12,837 nt of DNA from Ruminococcus sp. (GCA_017380355.1 JAFOED010000002.1:1-12837); one strand, 5' to 3'. Counted from the first letter of the stretch, positions 1-7,107 are shown. Notes: generated from the letters alone by a model not told the origin. Made by a program: numbers and translations.

Positions 1-12
1 GATGGCCCACCA
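1..12 (+). tRNA. 3' end of a tRNA cut by the window edge (identity unknown)
   Basis: The first 12 bases read as the 3' strand of an acceptor stem (ATGGCCC), a discriminator A and an encoded CCA, and an intrinsic terminator follows at once. This is how a tRNA gene ends. From memory, a GGGCCAT/ATGGCCC acceptor stem occurs in tRNA-Lys genes of Firmicutes, but the anticodon lies outside the window, so the identity is not assigned. Confidence 0.55.
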
Positions 13-13
13 A

Positions 14-50
14 AGAAGCAGTAGCATTTTGTTGCTGCTTCTTTTTATTT
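14..50 (+). terminator. Intrinsic terminator of the upstream (tRNA) transcript
   Basis: A 13-bp stem (14-26 with 30-42, two G-U pairs) with a TTT loop is followed by a T-rich run (CTTTTTATTT). It lies one base after the putative tRNA CCA end and insulates the protease gene downstream. Confidence 0.85.
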
Positions 51-138
51 GTCCTCTTTTAGTTACTGATTATCTTTTACTATATTCAGCCATCGATGAT
101 TATTTACAACAGAAACCACACAAGAAAGAAGGAGTTTT

Positions 139-1140
139 ATGAACGAAACTATTTCAAACGATAAATCAATCAGAAGAGTCTTTTCACGTATCGGGTTTGC
201 GCTGTGTGCTATGCTTTTAATCGCGACTGCCTGTCAGTTTTTATGGGTAAATATCCCTTCCTACTTTTTAGGAACAGAAAACTGGTTCACAACCTCATCC
301 TGGGGTGTGTGGATTGGCTCTTTCGCTCCACTTTACCTTATAGCTATTCCTGTGGGTGTACTGATTCTCCGTAAGTTACCTGTCGCAAACGCAGACACCC
401 AGAAACTAACCACACGACAGTTTCTGACATTTATTCCGATGTGTATATGTCTTATGTATGCAGGAAACCTAGTAGGCACAGTTTTATCGCTCATCCTTTC
501 TGGTGGACAAGCCCAGAACAACCTGCTCACATACGCTATGGACACTAATCCGCTAAAGATTCTGGTAATGGTGATACTCGCGCCTATACTCGAAGAGCTT
601 GTATTCAGAAAGCTCCTTATCGACCGAACACGACAGTACGGTGAGAAAACCGCGGTTATTCTTTCTGCACTTCTCTTTGCTTTATTCCATCAGAATCTGT
701 ATCAGTTCTTCTACGCATTTGCGTTGGGTGTGATTTTTGGCTACATTTATGTTCGCACAAGCAAGTTACACTACTCAATAATTCTCCACGCTTCTATAAA
801 CTTCTTAGGTTCTGTTATTGCACCGTGGATTATCACAAAAATTGATATAGATAACTTGATGAAGCTTACTGACGCTACTCTGCCAAAAGAAGAAATGATG
901 GAAATCATACAATCTGTACTTCCTGGTTATATGCTACTAATGCTGTACTCCACCATATTAGTCAGCATGTCTGTATGGGGTATGGTACTGTTAATCGTCA
1001 AGAGTAAGAGAACACAGTGGCAGGAAGCTCAGTCACAGCTACAAAAAGGCACAGTAGTAAAAACAGTTTACCTTAACGTAGGTATGATTATTTTTATAAC
1101 TCTCTGTACTGCTGCTACTATTTATATGCTATTAAAATAA
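139..1140 (+). CDS. CPBP-family intramembrane glutamic protease (CAAX/Abi type)
   Basis: This 333-residue polytopic membrane protein carries the three CPBP (Abi, PF02517) motifs. They are EExxxR at E152-E153...R157, FxxxH at F180...H184, and HxxxN at H217...N221, each within or beside a hydrophobic helix. In the family the glutamates and histidines form the intramembrane active site. Members include type II CAAX proteases and bacteriocin-immunity or regulatory proteases, and the substrate here cannot be predicted. About eight hydrophobic segments are visible: two before the motif core, the core, and a final pair near residues 262-290 and 312-331. The ATG at 139 has a GGAG six bases upstream. 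The gene stands alone between two terminators, so it is probably monocistronic. No precursor peptide or bacteriocin gene lies next to it. Confidence 0.9.
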   Translation: MNETISNDKSIRRVFSRIGFALCAMLLIATACQFLWVNIPSYFLGTENWFTTSSWGVWIGSFAPLYLIAIPVGVLILRKLPVANADTQKLTTRQFLTFIPMCICLMYAGNLVGTVLSLILSGGQAQNNLLTYAMDTNPLKILVMVILAPILEELVFRKLLIDRTRQYGEKTAVILSALLFALFHQNLYQFFYAFALGVIFGYIYVRTSKLHYSIILHASINFLGSVIAPWIITKIDIDNLMKLTDATLPKEEMMEIIQSVLPGYMLLMLYSTILVSMSVWGMVLLIVKSKRTQWQEAQSQLQKGTVVKTVYLNVGMIIFITLCTAATIYMLLK

Positions 1141-1157
1141 AATACCTAACACACATA

Positions 1158-1191
1158 AAAGTCGTACTTAAAAGTGCGGCTTTTTATTTTT
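1158..1191 (+). terminator. Intrinsic terminator of the CPBP protease gene
   Basis: An 11-bp stem (1158-1168 with 1173-1183) closes a four-base loop and is followed by a T-rich tail. It lies 18 bases after the protease stop codon and separates that gene from the two-component operon. Confidence 0.85.
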
Positions 1192-1200
1192 ATAAAAATC

Positions 1201-1209
1201 TGCTAAAAT
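1201..1209 (+). promoter_or_regulatory. Possible extended -10 promoter of the two-component operon
   Basis: TGCTAAAAT fits an extended -10 (TGn plus TAAAAT) and lies about 60 bases before the response-regulator start, after the upstream terminator. No good -35 is seen 16-18 bases upstream, where the sequence is only A/T-rich. It is the best candidate in the gap but weakly supported. Confidence 0.35.
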
Positions 1210-1269
1210 ATATTCACTCCACACAAAACACATATTCGCGTGATATTTTATATTCGGAGGTGAAAACAG

Positions 1270-1944
1270 ATGTACAAAATTTTACTCGTTGAAGACGACC
1301 CTGATATTACCGAACTGATATGTGACTACTTTAAAGCTAAAAGCGAAAACCAGATAGTAGTAGATACAGCAAGCGACGGTCAGGTGGGTGTAGAGAAAGC
1401 GTACGAAAATTCCTACGACCTGCTTTTGCTCGACATTATGTTACCAAAGCTTTGCGGATTCGAAATCTGCAAAGAAGTAAGACGAGAAAGCGATATTCCG
1501 ATTATCTTTATGACAGCAAGAGCTGCTCAGAGCGATATGCTCACAGGCTATGCCTTAGGATGTGACGACTATGTAGTGAAGCCGTTCTTACTCCCTGTAC
1601 TATTTGAAAAGGTGAACGCCCTTATCAAACGTTCTAAAGGACTCGTTAGACTTCCGCAGTTTCATTTGGGTAGCCTGACTTTAAATCCGAACAACGGAAA
1701 GGTTTTATCACAAGGCGTAGAAGTAACTCTGACATCGAAAGAGTTCTCAATTCTTAAAATTCTTTTCGAGAACAAAGGTAGAATCATCTCCCGCGAAGCA
1801 CTAATTCGCGTATTGTGGGGATACGACGCTGATGTAGAAGAGAGAATCATCGATACCCACATAAAAAATCTGCGAAAAGCGTTAGGCGATAACGCAAAGC
1901 TCATCAAAACTATCCGATCACGCGGATACATACTGGAGGAGTAA
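1270..1944 (+). CDS. OmpR/PhoB-family response regulator
   Basis: This is a 224-residue cytoplasmic DNA-binding regulator with the usual two-domain layout. The receiver domain (about 1-120) has the acidic pocket E8/D9/D10, the phospho-acceptor D55 in LLLLDIMLP, the switch residue T82 and the conserved lysine K104 in DYVVKPF. The winged-helix output domain (about 128-224) carries typical OmpR-family stretches such as LTSKEFSILKIL and the terminal IRSRGYILE. A strong GGAGGTG lies before the ATG. The partner kinase starts 2 bases after this stop, so the two are co-transcribed and form one signalling pair. Gene targets are not evident. The adjacent membrane protease and lipoprotein are candidates by position only. 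Confidence 0.96.
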   Translation: MYKILLVEDDPDITELICDYFKAKSENQIVVDTASDGQVGVEKAYENSYDLLLLDIMLPKLCGFEICKEVRRESDIPIIFMTARAAQSDMLTGYALGCDDYVVKPFLLPVLFEKVNALIKRSKGLVRLPQFHLGSLTLNPNNGKVLSQGVEVTLTSKEFSILKILFENKGRIISREALIRVLWGYDADVEERIIDTHIKNLRKALGDNAKLIKTIRSRGYILEE

Positions 1945-1946
1945 AT

Positions 1947-3800
1947 ATGAAAGAAATATTCAAGAAACAAAAACGAAATATAGTAATTAAAATCACAGCC
2001 GTGCTATTTGCAGTGTGGCTGATTGTTTCTGCTGTTTTCTGTGCGATTACTCTCGAAACAGAAAAACAGACACAGCTGACAAAAGCACATAATGACTACA
2101 ATTATTTAATAAATGCCACAACAGAAATTGCTCAGCCTTACAACGAAATGTGTCTGTACATACAAGTTTTAAAAGAACAGATTCTTGACACTGTCAGAGG
2201 GGATGCTGAGGAAGAAGAAATCACACGTGGTGCAGACATTGGAACATACGATAGAAATGTTCACATAACACTCGGTGAATTCCCGATTTTTGACGAAGAT
2301 GAATCAACTACCGATGTCAACAAATTAATAATGGATACGGACAAAGAAATCTTCTTCAGATTTTCAGAAGAGGACTACTCAGAATACACAGGTAACGACG
2401 GAATTTTGAACTACGATGAATTCGTTGCTTCAATGACAGAAGACCAGCTCAGTAGGATCCGTAAATATCTTAACACCGAAATGGACAAAGACGGCTACTT
2501 TTATTTGCTTTTAAATAAGGATTGCTACTACAACCCTGAAAACGGACACGTATATCCTAAAACAATAGAAATTGTTAAGGCTTACAACGACTCTTTCGGT
2601 TTTGGCGTTTCAGAAACTGTAGAAACATATGACTTGAACCCGAAATTCACAGGCGGTCCTCAACTGTACAAAAGCACACAAAACGAGCCATGCATAATTG
2701 ATGGTGAATTTGTTTGTAATAATTTTGCAAGTGAAGGTCTTATTGAAGACCCATTTGAAAGTCTTAACTATGAAACATACGACCCTGACACAGGCATCGT
2801 TGAAAAGACAGGATTATTCTCTTATCAGGTGCTCCAAGGCGGTACTTATACTGTTTCTACAATTGATTTCGAGGGTAGTGAACTCGCATTTGCTTATCAC
2901 AACGAACAGCAGGTATTATATGGCTCAGTGGAAGTAATAGGTGAAGCTGAAAACGGCGATTTGGTTAAGATTCCTGACAACCCTGTACAGTATGTAATGA
3001 AAAATGTGAGCATACGATATGCAAAGCAGATTAACCTGCTCGATTACTGTAGCGATACACTTATTATTGGTGTTTGTGCTCTTTTCCTCTTCTTCCTCAT
3101 CATCGGACTTATCCTGAGTATTATGATGTGTAAGGTGATTAAAACTCAGCTTTCAGAAGAAGAAAAACGCAGAGAAGTCACAAATGCTCTGGCTCACGAT
3201 ATTAAAACTCCGCTGTTCATAATTTCAGGATACGCACAGAACTTAAAAGAAAACGTTAACAGCGAAAAACGCGAACACTACGCCGATAAAATTATCGAGC
3301 GTACAAACGAAGTTAACGAGCTAGTGCACAAAATGCTCGACTTCACCAGACTGGAAAGGCTCGACAGCGATATTGTAAAAGAGCCTTTGGACCTCTACCT
3401 GCTCACAAAAGAGATTTCAGAAAAATTTAGCGACAGCAAAATCGAAAACGAAATCAGAATAAACAAAAACGGTGACTCTGTAATCACAGGCAACCGCGAG
3501 CTTCTCACTCGTGCGCTGACGAACCTACTAGAAAACGCAGTGAGATACAGCGATGAAAACACACCTGTTATCATCGACATTGACAACAGTGCTATAAGCT
3601 TTTCTAACACCTGCAGTTCTATTACACAAGAAGACATAAAGCACCTCACTCAACCATACTATCGTGGCGAGAAAAACCGACAGAGCAAAGGCAATGGTCT
3701 GGGTCTGTCGATTGTAAAATCAATCGTAGATATTCACAATTTCACGCTTGACATCACACTCAAAGATAACGTAATCACATTTATGATAAAATCAAAGTAA
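1947..3800 (+). CDS. Sensor histidine kinase with large extracellular domain
   Basis: This 617-residue kinase begins 2 bases after the regulator stop, with GGAGGA upstream of ATG 1947. TM1 is about residues 12-33 and TM2 about 371-394. Between them lies a roughly 340-residue extracellular region that I do not recognise as a named sensor domain. It is acidic and holds two degenerate EF-hand-like loops near 147-159 and 178-186. The cytoplasmic part has the HisKA H-box AHDIKTP with phospho-acceptor H417, the N-box N530 (LLENAVRYS) and the G2 box GNGLGLSIV (582-590). The usual G1 box DxGxG is replaced by SNTCSSI (about 553-559). The kinase should autophosphorylate and pass phosphate to D55 of its neighbour. 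The size of the ectodomain suggests a direct extracellular ligand rather than sensing through a transporter, as BceS-type kinases do. Confidence 0.94.
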   Translation: MKEIFKKQKRNIVIKITAVLFAVWLIVSAVFCAITLETEKQTQLTKAHNDYNYLINATTEIAQPYNEMCLYIQVLKEQILDTVRGDAEEEEITRGADIGTYDRNVHITLGEFPIFDEDESTTDVNKLIMDTDKEIFFRFSEEDYSEYTGNDGILNYDEFVASMTEDQLSRIRKYLNTEMDKDGYFYLLLNKDCYYNPENGHVYPKTIEIVKAYNDSFGFGVSETVETYDLNPKFTGGPQLYKSTQNEPCIIDGEFVCNNFASEGLIEDPFESLNYETYDPDTGIVEKTGLFSYQVLQGGTYTVSTIDFEGSELAFAYHNEQQVLYGSVEVIGEAENGDLVKIPDNPVQYVMKNVSIRYAKQINLLDYCSDTLIIGVCALFLFFLIIGLILSIMMCKVIKTQLSEEEKRREVTNALAHDIKTPLFIISGYAQNLKENVNSEKREHYADKIIERTNEVNELVHKMLDFTRLERLDSDIVKEPLDLYLLTKEISEKFSDSKIENEIRINKNGDSVITGNRELLTRALTNLLENAVRYSDENTPVIIDIDNSAISFSNTCSSITQEDIKHLTQPYYRGEKNRQSKGNGLGLSIVKSIVDIHNFTLDITLKDNVITFMIKSK

Positions 3801-3817
3801 CGCTCTCATTCCCCCTA

Positions 3818-3848
3818 AAAAGCTCTCGCCCTTTGCGAGGGCTTTTTT
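3818..3848 (+). terminator. Intrinsic terminator of the two-component operon
   Basis: A 12-bp stem (3818-3829 with 3835-3846, one G-U pair) closes a CCTTT loop and runs into a T6 tract. It begins 17 bases after the kinase stop codon. Confidence 0.92.
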
Positions 3849-3857
3849 CTTTTGCAC

Positions 3858-3886
3858 TTGAAAGTGAATATGTGAAATGATAAAAT
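3858..3886 (+). promoter_or_regulatory. Sigma-A-type promoter of the lipoprotein gene
   Basis: TTGAAA (3858-3863), a 17-base spacer and TAAAAT (3881-3886), with a TGA just before the -10, make a strong vegetative promoter. It lies downstream of the kinase terminator. Transcription should start near 3893, leaving only about 20-25 bases of leader, so the lipoprotein is transcribed independently of the two-component operon. Confidence 0.75.
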
Positions 3887-3915
3887 AGCCTTAATACTTT
3901 ATTATGGTGATTGTT

Positions 3916-4626
3916 ATGAAAAAGATTTTTGTTTTACTTCTTGCGCTTACTATGGCATTTTGTTTTTGTGCGTGCGAAAAAGAGGTCGAGCCTGAGCCAC
4001 AGAACAATGCTCCTACCACTACAGTAGACCCTATGGGGATTAACTTCGGCTACGACGAAGAAAAAGGCGAATACGACAGATGGTATCTTCAGGGCACAGA
4101 TGACGTTACGTATGCATATCTGAGCTTTGATGAAGAAGTTAGCGCTGACAACTATGTGTGCACTTTCACTTTAATTAAAAGCGGTATTGCATCAGTCAAA
4201 GAAGAGCTTTTCTTAAGTGGTGACCACCTTATAACATTGACTAACAGCACAACTCAACTTGACATCGCTTTTGAAGACAACTTTAATCTCTACGATTATG
4301 TAAGCGACAGTTACTACTCACGTGGGGATAAAGACGAGTATGACTCCTACTTTGCAGACAGAGTGTACACTAAAGAAGACGAGAGTTGCGCTATTGCTTT
4401 TCTCAGCGACTTCACATGTGAAAAGACACAAGCAGAAAACAAAGTGCAAGGCACGTGGGAAGTAACAACAAAAAGAACACTCGAGTGCAGTTTTGACGAT
4501 AAAAAAACTACTTACAAGATAAATCTTAACGACGAATTTGTTGTACAGTCGATAGAAAACGACGATGAAATCTACTACAACGTAATCAGCGAAGACGAAA
4601 CCTCAAATAAATATAAAGTTTACTAA
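3916..4626 (+). CDS. Putative acidic lipoprotein of unknown function
   Basis: This is an exported lipoprotein I do not recognise. From the ATG at 3916 it is 236 residues, with a signal peptide (MKKIFVLLLALTMAFCFCAC) ending in a lipobox-like FCAC and probable lipidated C20. An in-frame ATG at 3904 would add MVIV, but GGTGA at 3906-3910 lies five bases before 3916 and the MKK start gives a canonical signal sequence, so 3916 is preferred. A Pro/Glu/Thr-rich linker (about 21-40) precedes a beta-rich-looking, Asp/Glu/Tyr-rich domain with no obvious catalytic motif. It has its own promoter and terminator. Its position after the sensor kinase makes it a possible accessory or output of that system, which is inference only. 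Confidence 0.8.
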   Translation: MKKIFVLLLALTMAFCFCACEKEVEPEPQNNAPTTTVDPMGINFGYDEEKGEYDRWYLQGTDDVTYAYLSFDEEVSADNYVCTFTLIKSGIASVKEELFLSGDHLITLTNSTTQLDIAFEDNFNLYDYVSDSYYSRGDKDEYDSYFADRVYTKEDESCAIAFLSDFTCEKTQAENKVQGTWEVTTKRTLECSFDDKKTTYKINLNDEFVVQSIENDDEIYYNVISEDETSNKYKVY

Positions 4627-4628
4627 AA

Positions 4629-4659
4629 AAAAGTCTGCCTTACAACAAGGCAGACTTTT
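4629..4659. terminator. Bidirectional intrinsic terminator between lipoprotein gene and thiT
   Basis: A perfect 13-bp stem (4629-4641 with 4647-4659) closes a five-base loop. It has T-runs on the + side and an even longer U-tract when read on the - strand (4624-4632 is A-rich on +). It can stop both convergent genes. Confidence 0.92.
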
Positions 4660-4691
4660 CGTTTTCATGTATTCAGTTGATAATACACTTA

Positions 4692-5342
4692 TCAGATTTC
4701 TGTATTGTTTAATGACACAAGTCTTTGTCTTATAGGTTTTACGGCCATAAGCGCTACAACACCAACAACAGAGATAACAAGCTCAGGAATCATATAAAGT
4801 GAGTTGTAAACGAGCGAATAAAGCGCAGCTAAAGCCTGACCGCTGAAGTTTTCCATCGCAAATGTTCCGAAAGAATTTACAAACGCTTCGCCGAAAAACC
4901 ACTCTGCGTAACTTCCGTAGAATATCCAGCCTGAGAGGAAATGGCACGCAAGGCGGATGAGAATCGCTACAACCGAACCAAGTGCAATTGAAAGCGCAGG
5001 CTTTTTGATAGTATTCTTAAACATACCGCTTAAGCCAATAACTACATACGCTACAATGTAGTCAAGCAACGCCATAAGAATAACTGACCACCAGTTAAGA
5101 CCCGCAAACGCACTGCTCATAGTAGCGCCTAAAATCATCTGCAGTACGCCGTATACAGCACCGCACAGCATACCCCAATTCACGCCATACATATACGACA
5201 GCACGATAAGAGGTACCATCGAAAACAGTGTGACAGAGCCACCGAAAGGCCAGCTGAACACCTTGATTATCGACAGGATTGTCGCTAATCCGATGAGCAC
5301 ACCGCTGGTTGCAAGACGTACATTTTTACTTTTGTTCTTCAT
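4692..5342 (-). CDS. thiT: Thiamine ECF transporter S component ThiT
   Basis: This is a 216-residue, six-helix membrane protein of the ThiT family (PF09515), the thiamine-binding substrate subunit that docks with a shared ECF module (EcfA, EcfA', EcfT). Family hallmarks seen are WPFGGSVTLFSMVPL (31-45), DYIVAYVVIGLSG (94-106), the CHFLSGWIFYGSYA stretch (133-146) and YNSLYMIPE (179-187). The last two regions hold the aromatic, His and Asn residues used for thiamine binding in characterised members. The ATG at 5342 has GGAG eight bases upstream. A longer in-frame start at 5378 lies inside the riboswitch terminator and is rejected. No ecfA/ecfT genes are nearby, as expected for group II ECF systems. 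The TPP riboswitch in the leader independently supports thiamine as the substrate. Confidence 0.96.
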   Translation of the reverse strand: MKNKSKNVRLATSGVLIGLATILSIIKVFSWPFGGSVTLFSMVPLIVLSYMYGVNWGMLCGAVYGVLQMILGATMSSAFAGLNWWSVILMALLDYIVAYVVIGLSGMFKNTIKKPALSIALGSVVAILIRLACHFLSGWIFYGSYAEWFFGEAFVNSFGTFAMENFSGQALAALYSLVYNSLYMIPELVISVVGVVALMAVKPIRQRLVSLNNTEI

Positions 5343-5364
5343 AAAAAACACTCCTTTTAAATGC

Positions 5365-5391
5365 AAAAAACACCACACTTGCGTATGGTGT
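5365..5391 (-). terminator. Riboswitch-controlled terminator (expression platform) of thiT
   Basis: On the - strand a 9-bp stem (5391-5383 with 5378-5370, one G-U pair) closes a GCAA tetraloop and is followed by T6. It lies between the TPP aptamer and the thiT ribosome binding site. Its 3' arm is exactly complementary over 7 bases to the 5' P1 strand of the aptamer (5516-5510), which offers a mutually exclusive antiterminator pairing. Confidence 0.88.
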
Positions 5392-5402
5392 TAAAGACAT
5401 TA

Positions 5403-5517
5403 ACTACAACTCCCTACGCCGGCATTATCCGTATCAGGTTCGCGACAATTGTCGCAGGGTCAGGAAAGCGTCCATTCCAATCTCAGCCGACTTTTGCGTC
5501 GGCACCCCCTGTGGTGC
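5403..5517 (-). ncRNA. TPP riboswitch (THI element) upstream of thiT
   Basis: Read on the - strand, this has the conserved THI-box blocks in order: GGGGGTGCC near the 5' end, GGCTGAGA (around 5488-5481), CCTGACCC, GAACCTGAT (around 5441-5433), GGATAATGCC and GCGTAGGGA. P1 can form between ACCACA (5515-5510) and TGTAGT (5408-5403) with one mismatch. TPP binding is expected to favour the downstream terminator and switch off thiT when thiamine pyrophosphate is plentiful. It directly precedes the thiamine transporter gene, which is the usual context. Confidence 0.97.
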
Positions 5518-5538
5518 TTTTTAAATTTTACAAGCATA

Positions 5539-5567
5539 AGAATAACGCACAGTTTTCATTTTGTCAA
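5539..5567 (-). promoter_or_regulatory. Promoter of the thiT riboswitch transcript
   Basis: On the - strand a perfect -35 TTGACA (5567-5562), a 17-base spacer and TATTCT (5544-5539) lie just upstream of the aptamer. The start would be near 5532, giving a leader of about 190 nt that includes the whole riboswitch. Confidence 0.75.
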
Positions 5568-5604
5568 GAAAAATATGTAGATTTTTATTTTTCTCACAAG
5601 TTTG

Positions 5605-5633
5605 TTGTAAAGTGCTTTGATTTATATTATAAT
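5605..5633 (+). promoter_or_regulatory. Promoter of the DUF5058/M20 operon
   Basis: TTGTAA (5605-5610), a 17-base spacer and a consensus TATAAT (5628-5633) lie 30 bases upstream of the first gene of the operon. It is back to back with the thiT promoter. The spacer and -10 are embedded in a perfect inverted repeat listed separately. Confidence 0.8.
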
Positions 5634-5640
5634 CAAAGCA
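5613..5640. promoter_or_regulatory. Perfect 10-bp dyad over the -10: probable operator
   Basis: TGCTTTGATT (5613-5622) and its exact reverse complement AATCAAAGCA (5631-5640) flank the 8-bp centre TATATTAT. The dyad covers the spacer and the -10 box and ends at the expected start site, so it is not mainly a transcript hairpin. This placement is typical of a repressor-binding site. No regulator gene is adjacent and I do not recognise the motif. Confidence 0.65.
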
Positions 5641-5662
5641 ACTCATAAAAGGAGAGAAAAAT

Positions 5663-6439
5663 ATGCAATTCAGTGTTAACAGCCCGATTCTGTACATAAT
5701 GGTCGGAATCATCATCACGGTTGTTCTCGCACAGTCCGTTTTCTTCTTAGTACGTGCTTTAAAACGCGCTAAAGAACTCGGCATCGAGAGCAAAACCGTA
5801 AAGAAAACTATTTCATCAGCGGCAGTATTCACTATAGCTCCTGCTATAGCAGTTTTAGTAGGTGTCGTCGCTCTGTCAAAGAGCTTGGGTATTCCGCTTC
5901 CGTGGCTTCGACTTTCCGTTATCGGCTCTATCACATACGAAACCGTAGCTGCAGGTAACGCGCTCGAAGCTTTAGGTCAGAATGCCGCAACCACAATAAC
6001 AGACCCGTCTGTTTACGTTACCGTACTGTGGGTAATGACTATAAGTATCGCTGCTAGTATGATTTTAGCTCCGCTTGTTACAAAGAAAATCCAGAGTGGT
6101 ATGACTAAAATCGGAATGAAGGACAAGAAGTGGGGCGAGATTTTCTCAAACGCTATGTTCCTTGGTATGATTTCCGCATTCTTAGGCTATGTTTTCTGTG
6201 ATGTTACGTACATTGCAGACGGACTTATTCAGGGTCTCACTCCTGTGTGCGTAATGGTCGTTTCAGCCGTTGTTATGGCTATCGTAGGACTGCTCGCAAC
6301 AAAGCTGAAAATCCGCTGGCTCACAGACTACGCTTTACCTATTTCGCTTTTATGCGGTATGGCTTCAGCTATACTGTTCACACACATTTTCGGTGGATAT
6401 GAAATCACCGCAGCAATGCTTTCGGAGGTGAGTGCATAA
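5663..6439 (+). CDS. DUF5058-family membrane protein, probable carrier subunit
   Basis: This 258-residue integral membrane protein has six hydrophobic helices (about 9-33, 50-72, 116-140, 161-184, 192-214, 222-243). The stretch FTIAPAIAVLVG followed by PWLRLSVIGSITYE (56-93) matches my recollection of DUF5058 (PF16481), a family of unknown function. The polar or proline-containing segments within helices suggest a transport role, but no transporter superfamily is recognised. GGAGAG lies eight bases before ATG 5663. The stop overlaps the next start by one base (TAATG), so translation of the two is coupled and they may form a heteromeric complex. A strong promoter with a dyad operator precedes it, indicating a regulated operon with the downstream hydrolase. 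Confidence 0.8.
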   Translation: MQFSVNSPILYIMVGIIITVVLAQSVFFLVRALKRAKELGIESKTVKKTISSAAVFTIAPAIAVLVGVVALSKSLGIPLPWLRLSVIGSITYETVAAGNALEALGQNAATTITDPSVYVTVLWVMTISIAASMILAPLVTKKIQSGMTKIGMKDKKWGEIFSNAMFLGMISAFLGYVFCDVTYIADGLIQGLTPVCVMVVSAVVMAIVGLLATKLKIRWLTDYALPISLLCGMASAILFTHIFGGYEITAAMLSEVSA

Positions 6440-7104
6440 TGAAAAAGAATATGACATATATGGATTCAGTGCACCGCTATGGTAAAATCTGGGGCATTGG
6501 TATTTCTATCCTGCTTATTTCATTCCCAATTGTTGTATCCCTAGTTTTCTCAGCAAAACCAGAGTGGTCAGCACTTGCAAAAGGCCTCTTCGCTACCCTT
6601 CCTATGTACTGGGCTGTAGGTATTATTGAAGTTTTAACTTACGTGCCTATGCTGGGTGCCGGCGGAACTTACCTATCGTTTGTTACAGGTAATATTTCTA
6701 ACTTAAAGCTTCCATGTGCAGTAGACGCTATGGAACGAGCAAACGTTAAAGCTAACTCCGAAGAGGGTGAAGTCATCTCGACTATCGCTATCGCAGTTTC
6801 ATCAATCGTTACTACTATCATCATTATTCTCGGTGTTATTCTCATCATCCCACTCACACCGATTCTCGAGTCTCCTGTACTCGACCCTGCGTTTGCGATG
6901 ATTCTTCCTGCGCTTTTCGGCGGTCTTGCTGTCGTATTTATTTCAAAGAATGTAAAACTTTCTATACTCCCAGTACTTCTTATGCTCGTGCTCTTTATTT
7001 TTATCCCTGCATTAAACGCAAGCACAGTAGGTATTATGGTGCCTGTAGGTGTTGTGTTCACAGTAATTGTAGCACGTATTATGTACAAAAAAGGAATGCT
7101 GTAA
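6439..7104 (+). CDS. Unrecognised polytopic membrane protein, partner of the DUF5058 protein
   Basis: This 221-residue protein has about six hydrophobic helices (17-38, 55-83, 111-138, 149-168, 172-190, 194-215). I cannot assign it to a named family. Its most distinctive part is the Gly/Asn-rich loop PMLGAGGTYLSFVTGNISNL (70-89), followed by a soluble segment with several charged residues (96-111). Such glycine-rich re-entrant-looking stretches are common in substrate paths of secondary carriers. Its start codon overlaps the upstream stop (TAATG) with GGAGGTG inside the preceding gene, so it is made in step with the DUF5058 protein. The hydrolase begins 3 bases after its stop. A two-subunit membrane carrier is the simplest reading, without direct proof. 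Confidence 0.75.
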   Translation: MKKNMTYMDSVHRYGKIWGIGISILLISFPIVVSLVFSAKPEWSALAKGLFATLPMYWAVGIIEVLTYVPMLGAGGTYLSFVTGNISNLKLPCAVDAMERANVKANSEEGEVISTIAIAVSSIVTTIIIILGVILIIPLTPILESPVLDPAFAMILPALFGGLAVVFISKNVKLSILPVLLMLVLFIFIPALNASTVGIMVPVGVVFTVIVARIMYKKGML

Positions 7105-7107
7105 ACT

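Noticed and set aside
63..86. Possible promoter for the CPBP protease gene around TATATT (81-86)
   Set aside because: The hexamer 17 bases upstream is a poor -35 (TTTAGT-like) and other A/T-rich hexamers are equally good, so no promoter is called.
5343..5378. Longer thiT start adding MWCFLHLKGVFF
   Set aside because: The extension is the riboswitch terminator arm and ribosome binding site translated. The ATG at 5342 has a proper Shine-Dalgarno.
5361..5648. 95-residue + strand ORF across the thiT leader
   Set aside because: It lies antisense over the TPP riboswitch and its terminator and covers both divergent promoters. It has no ribosome binding site and its protein is low-complexity and unconvincing.
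5521..5934. 137-residue - strand ORF
   Set aside because: It is antisense to the DUF5058 gene and its promoter, and the translated sequence looks like a shadow frame.
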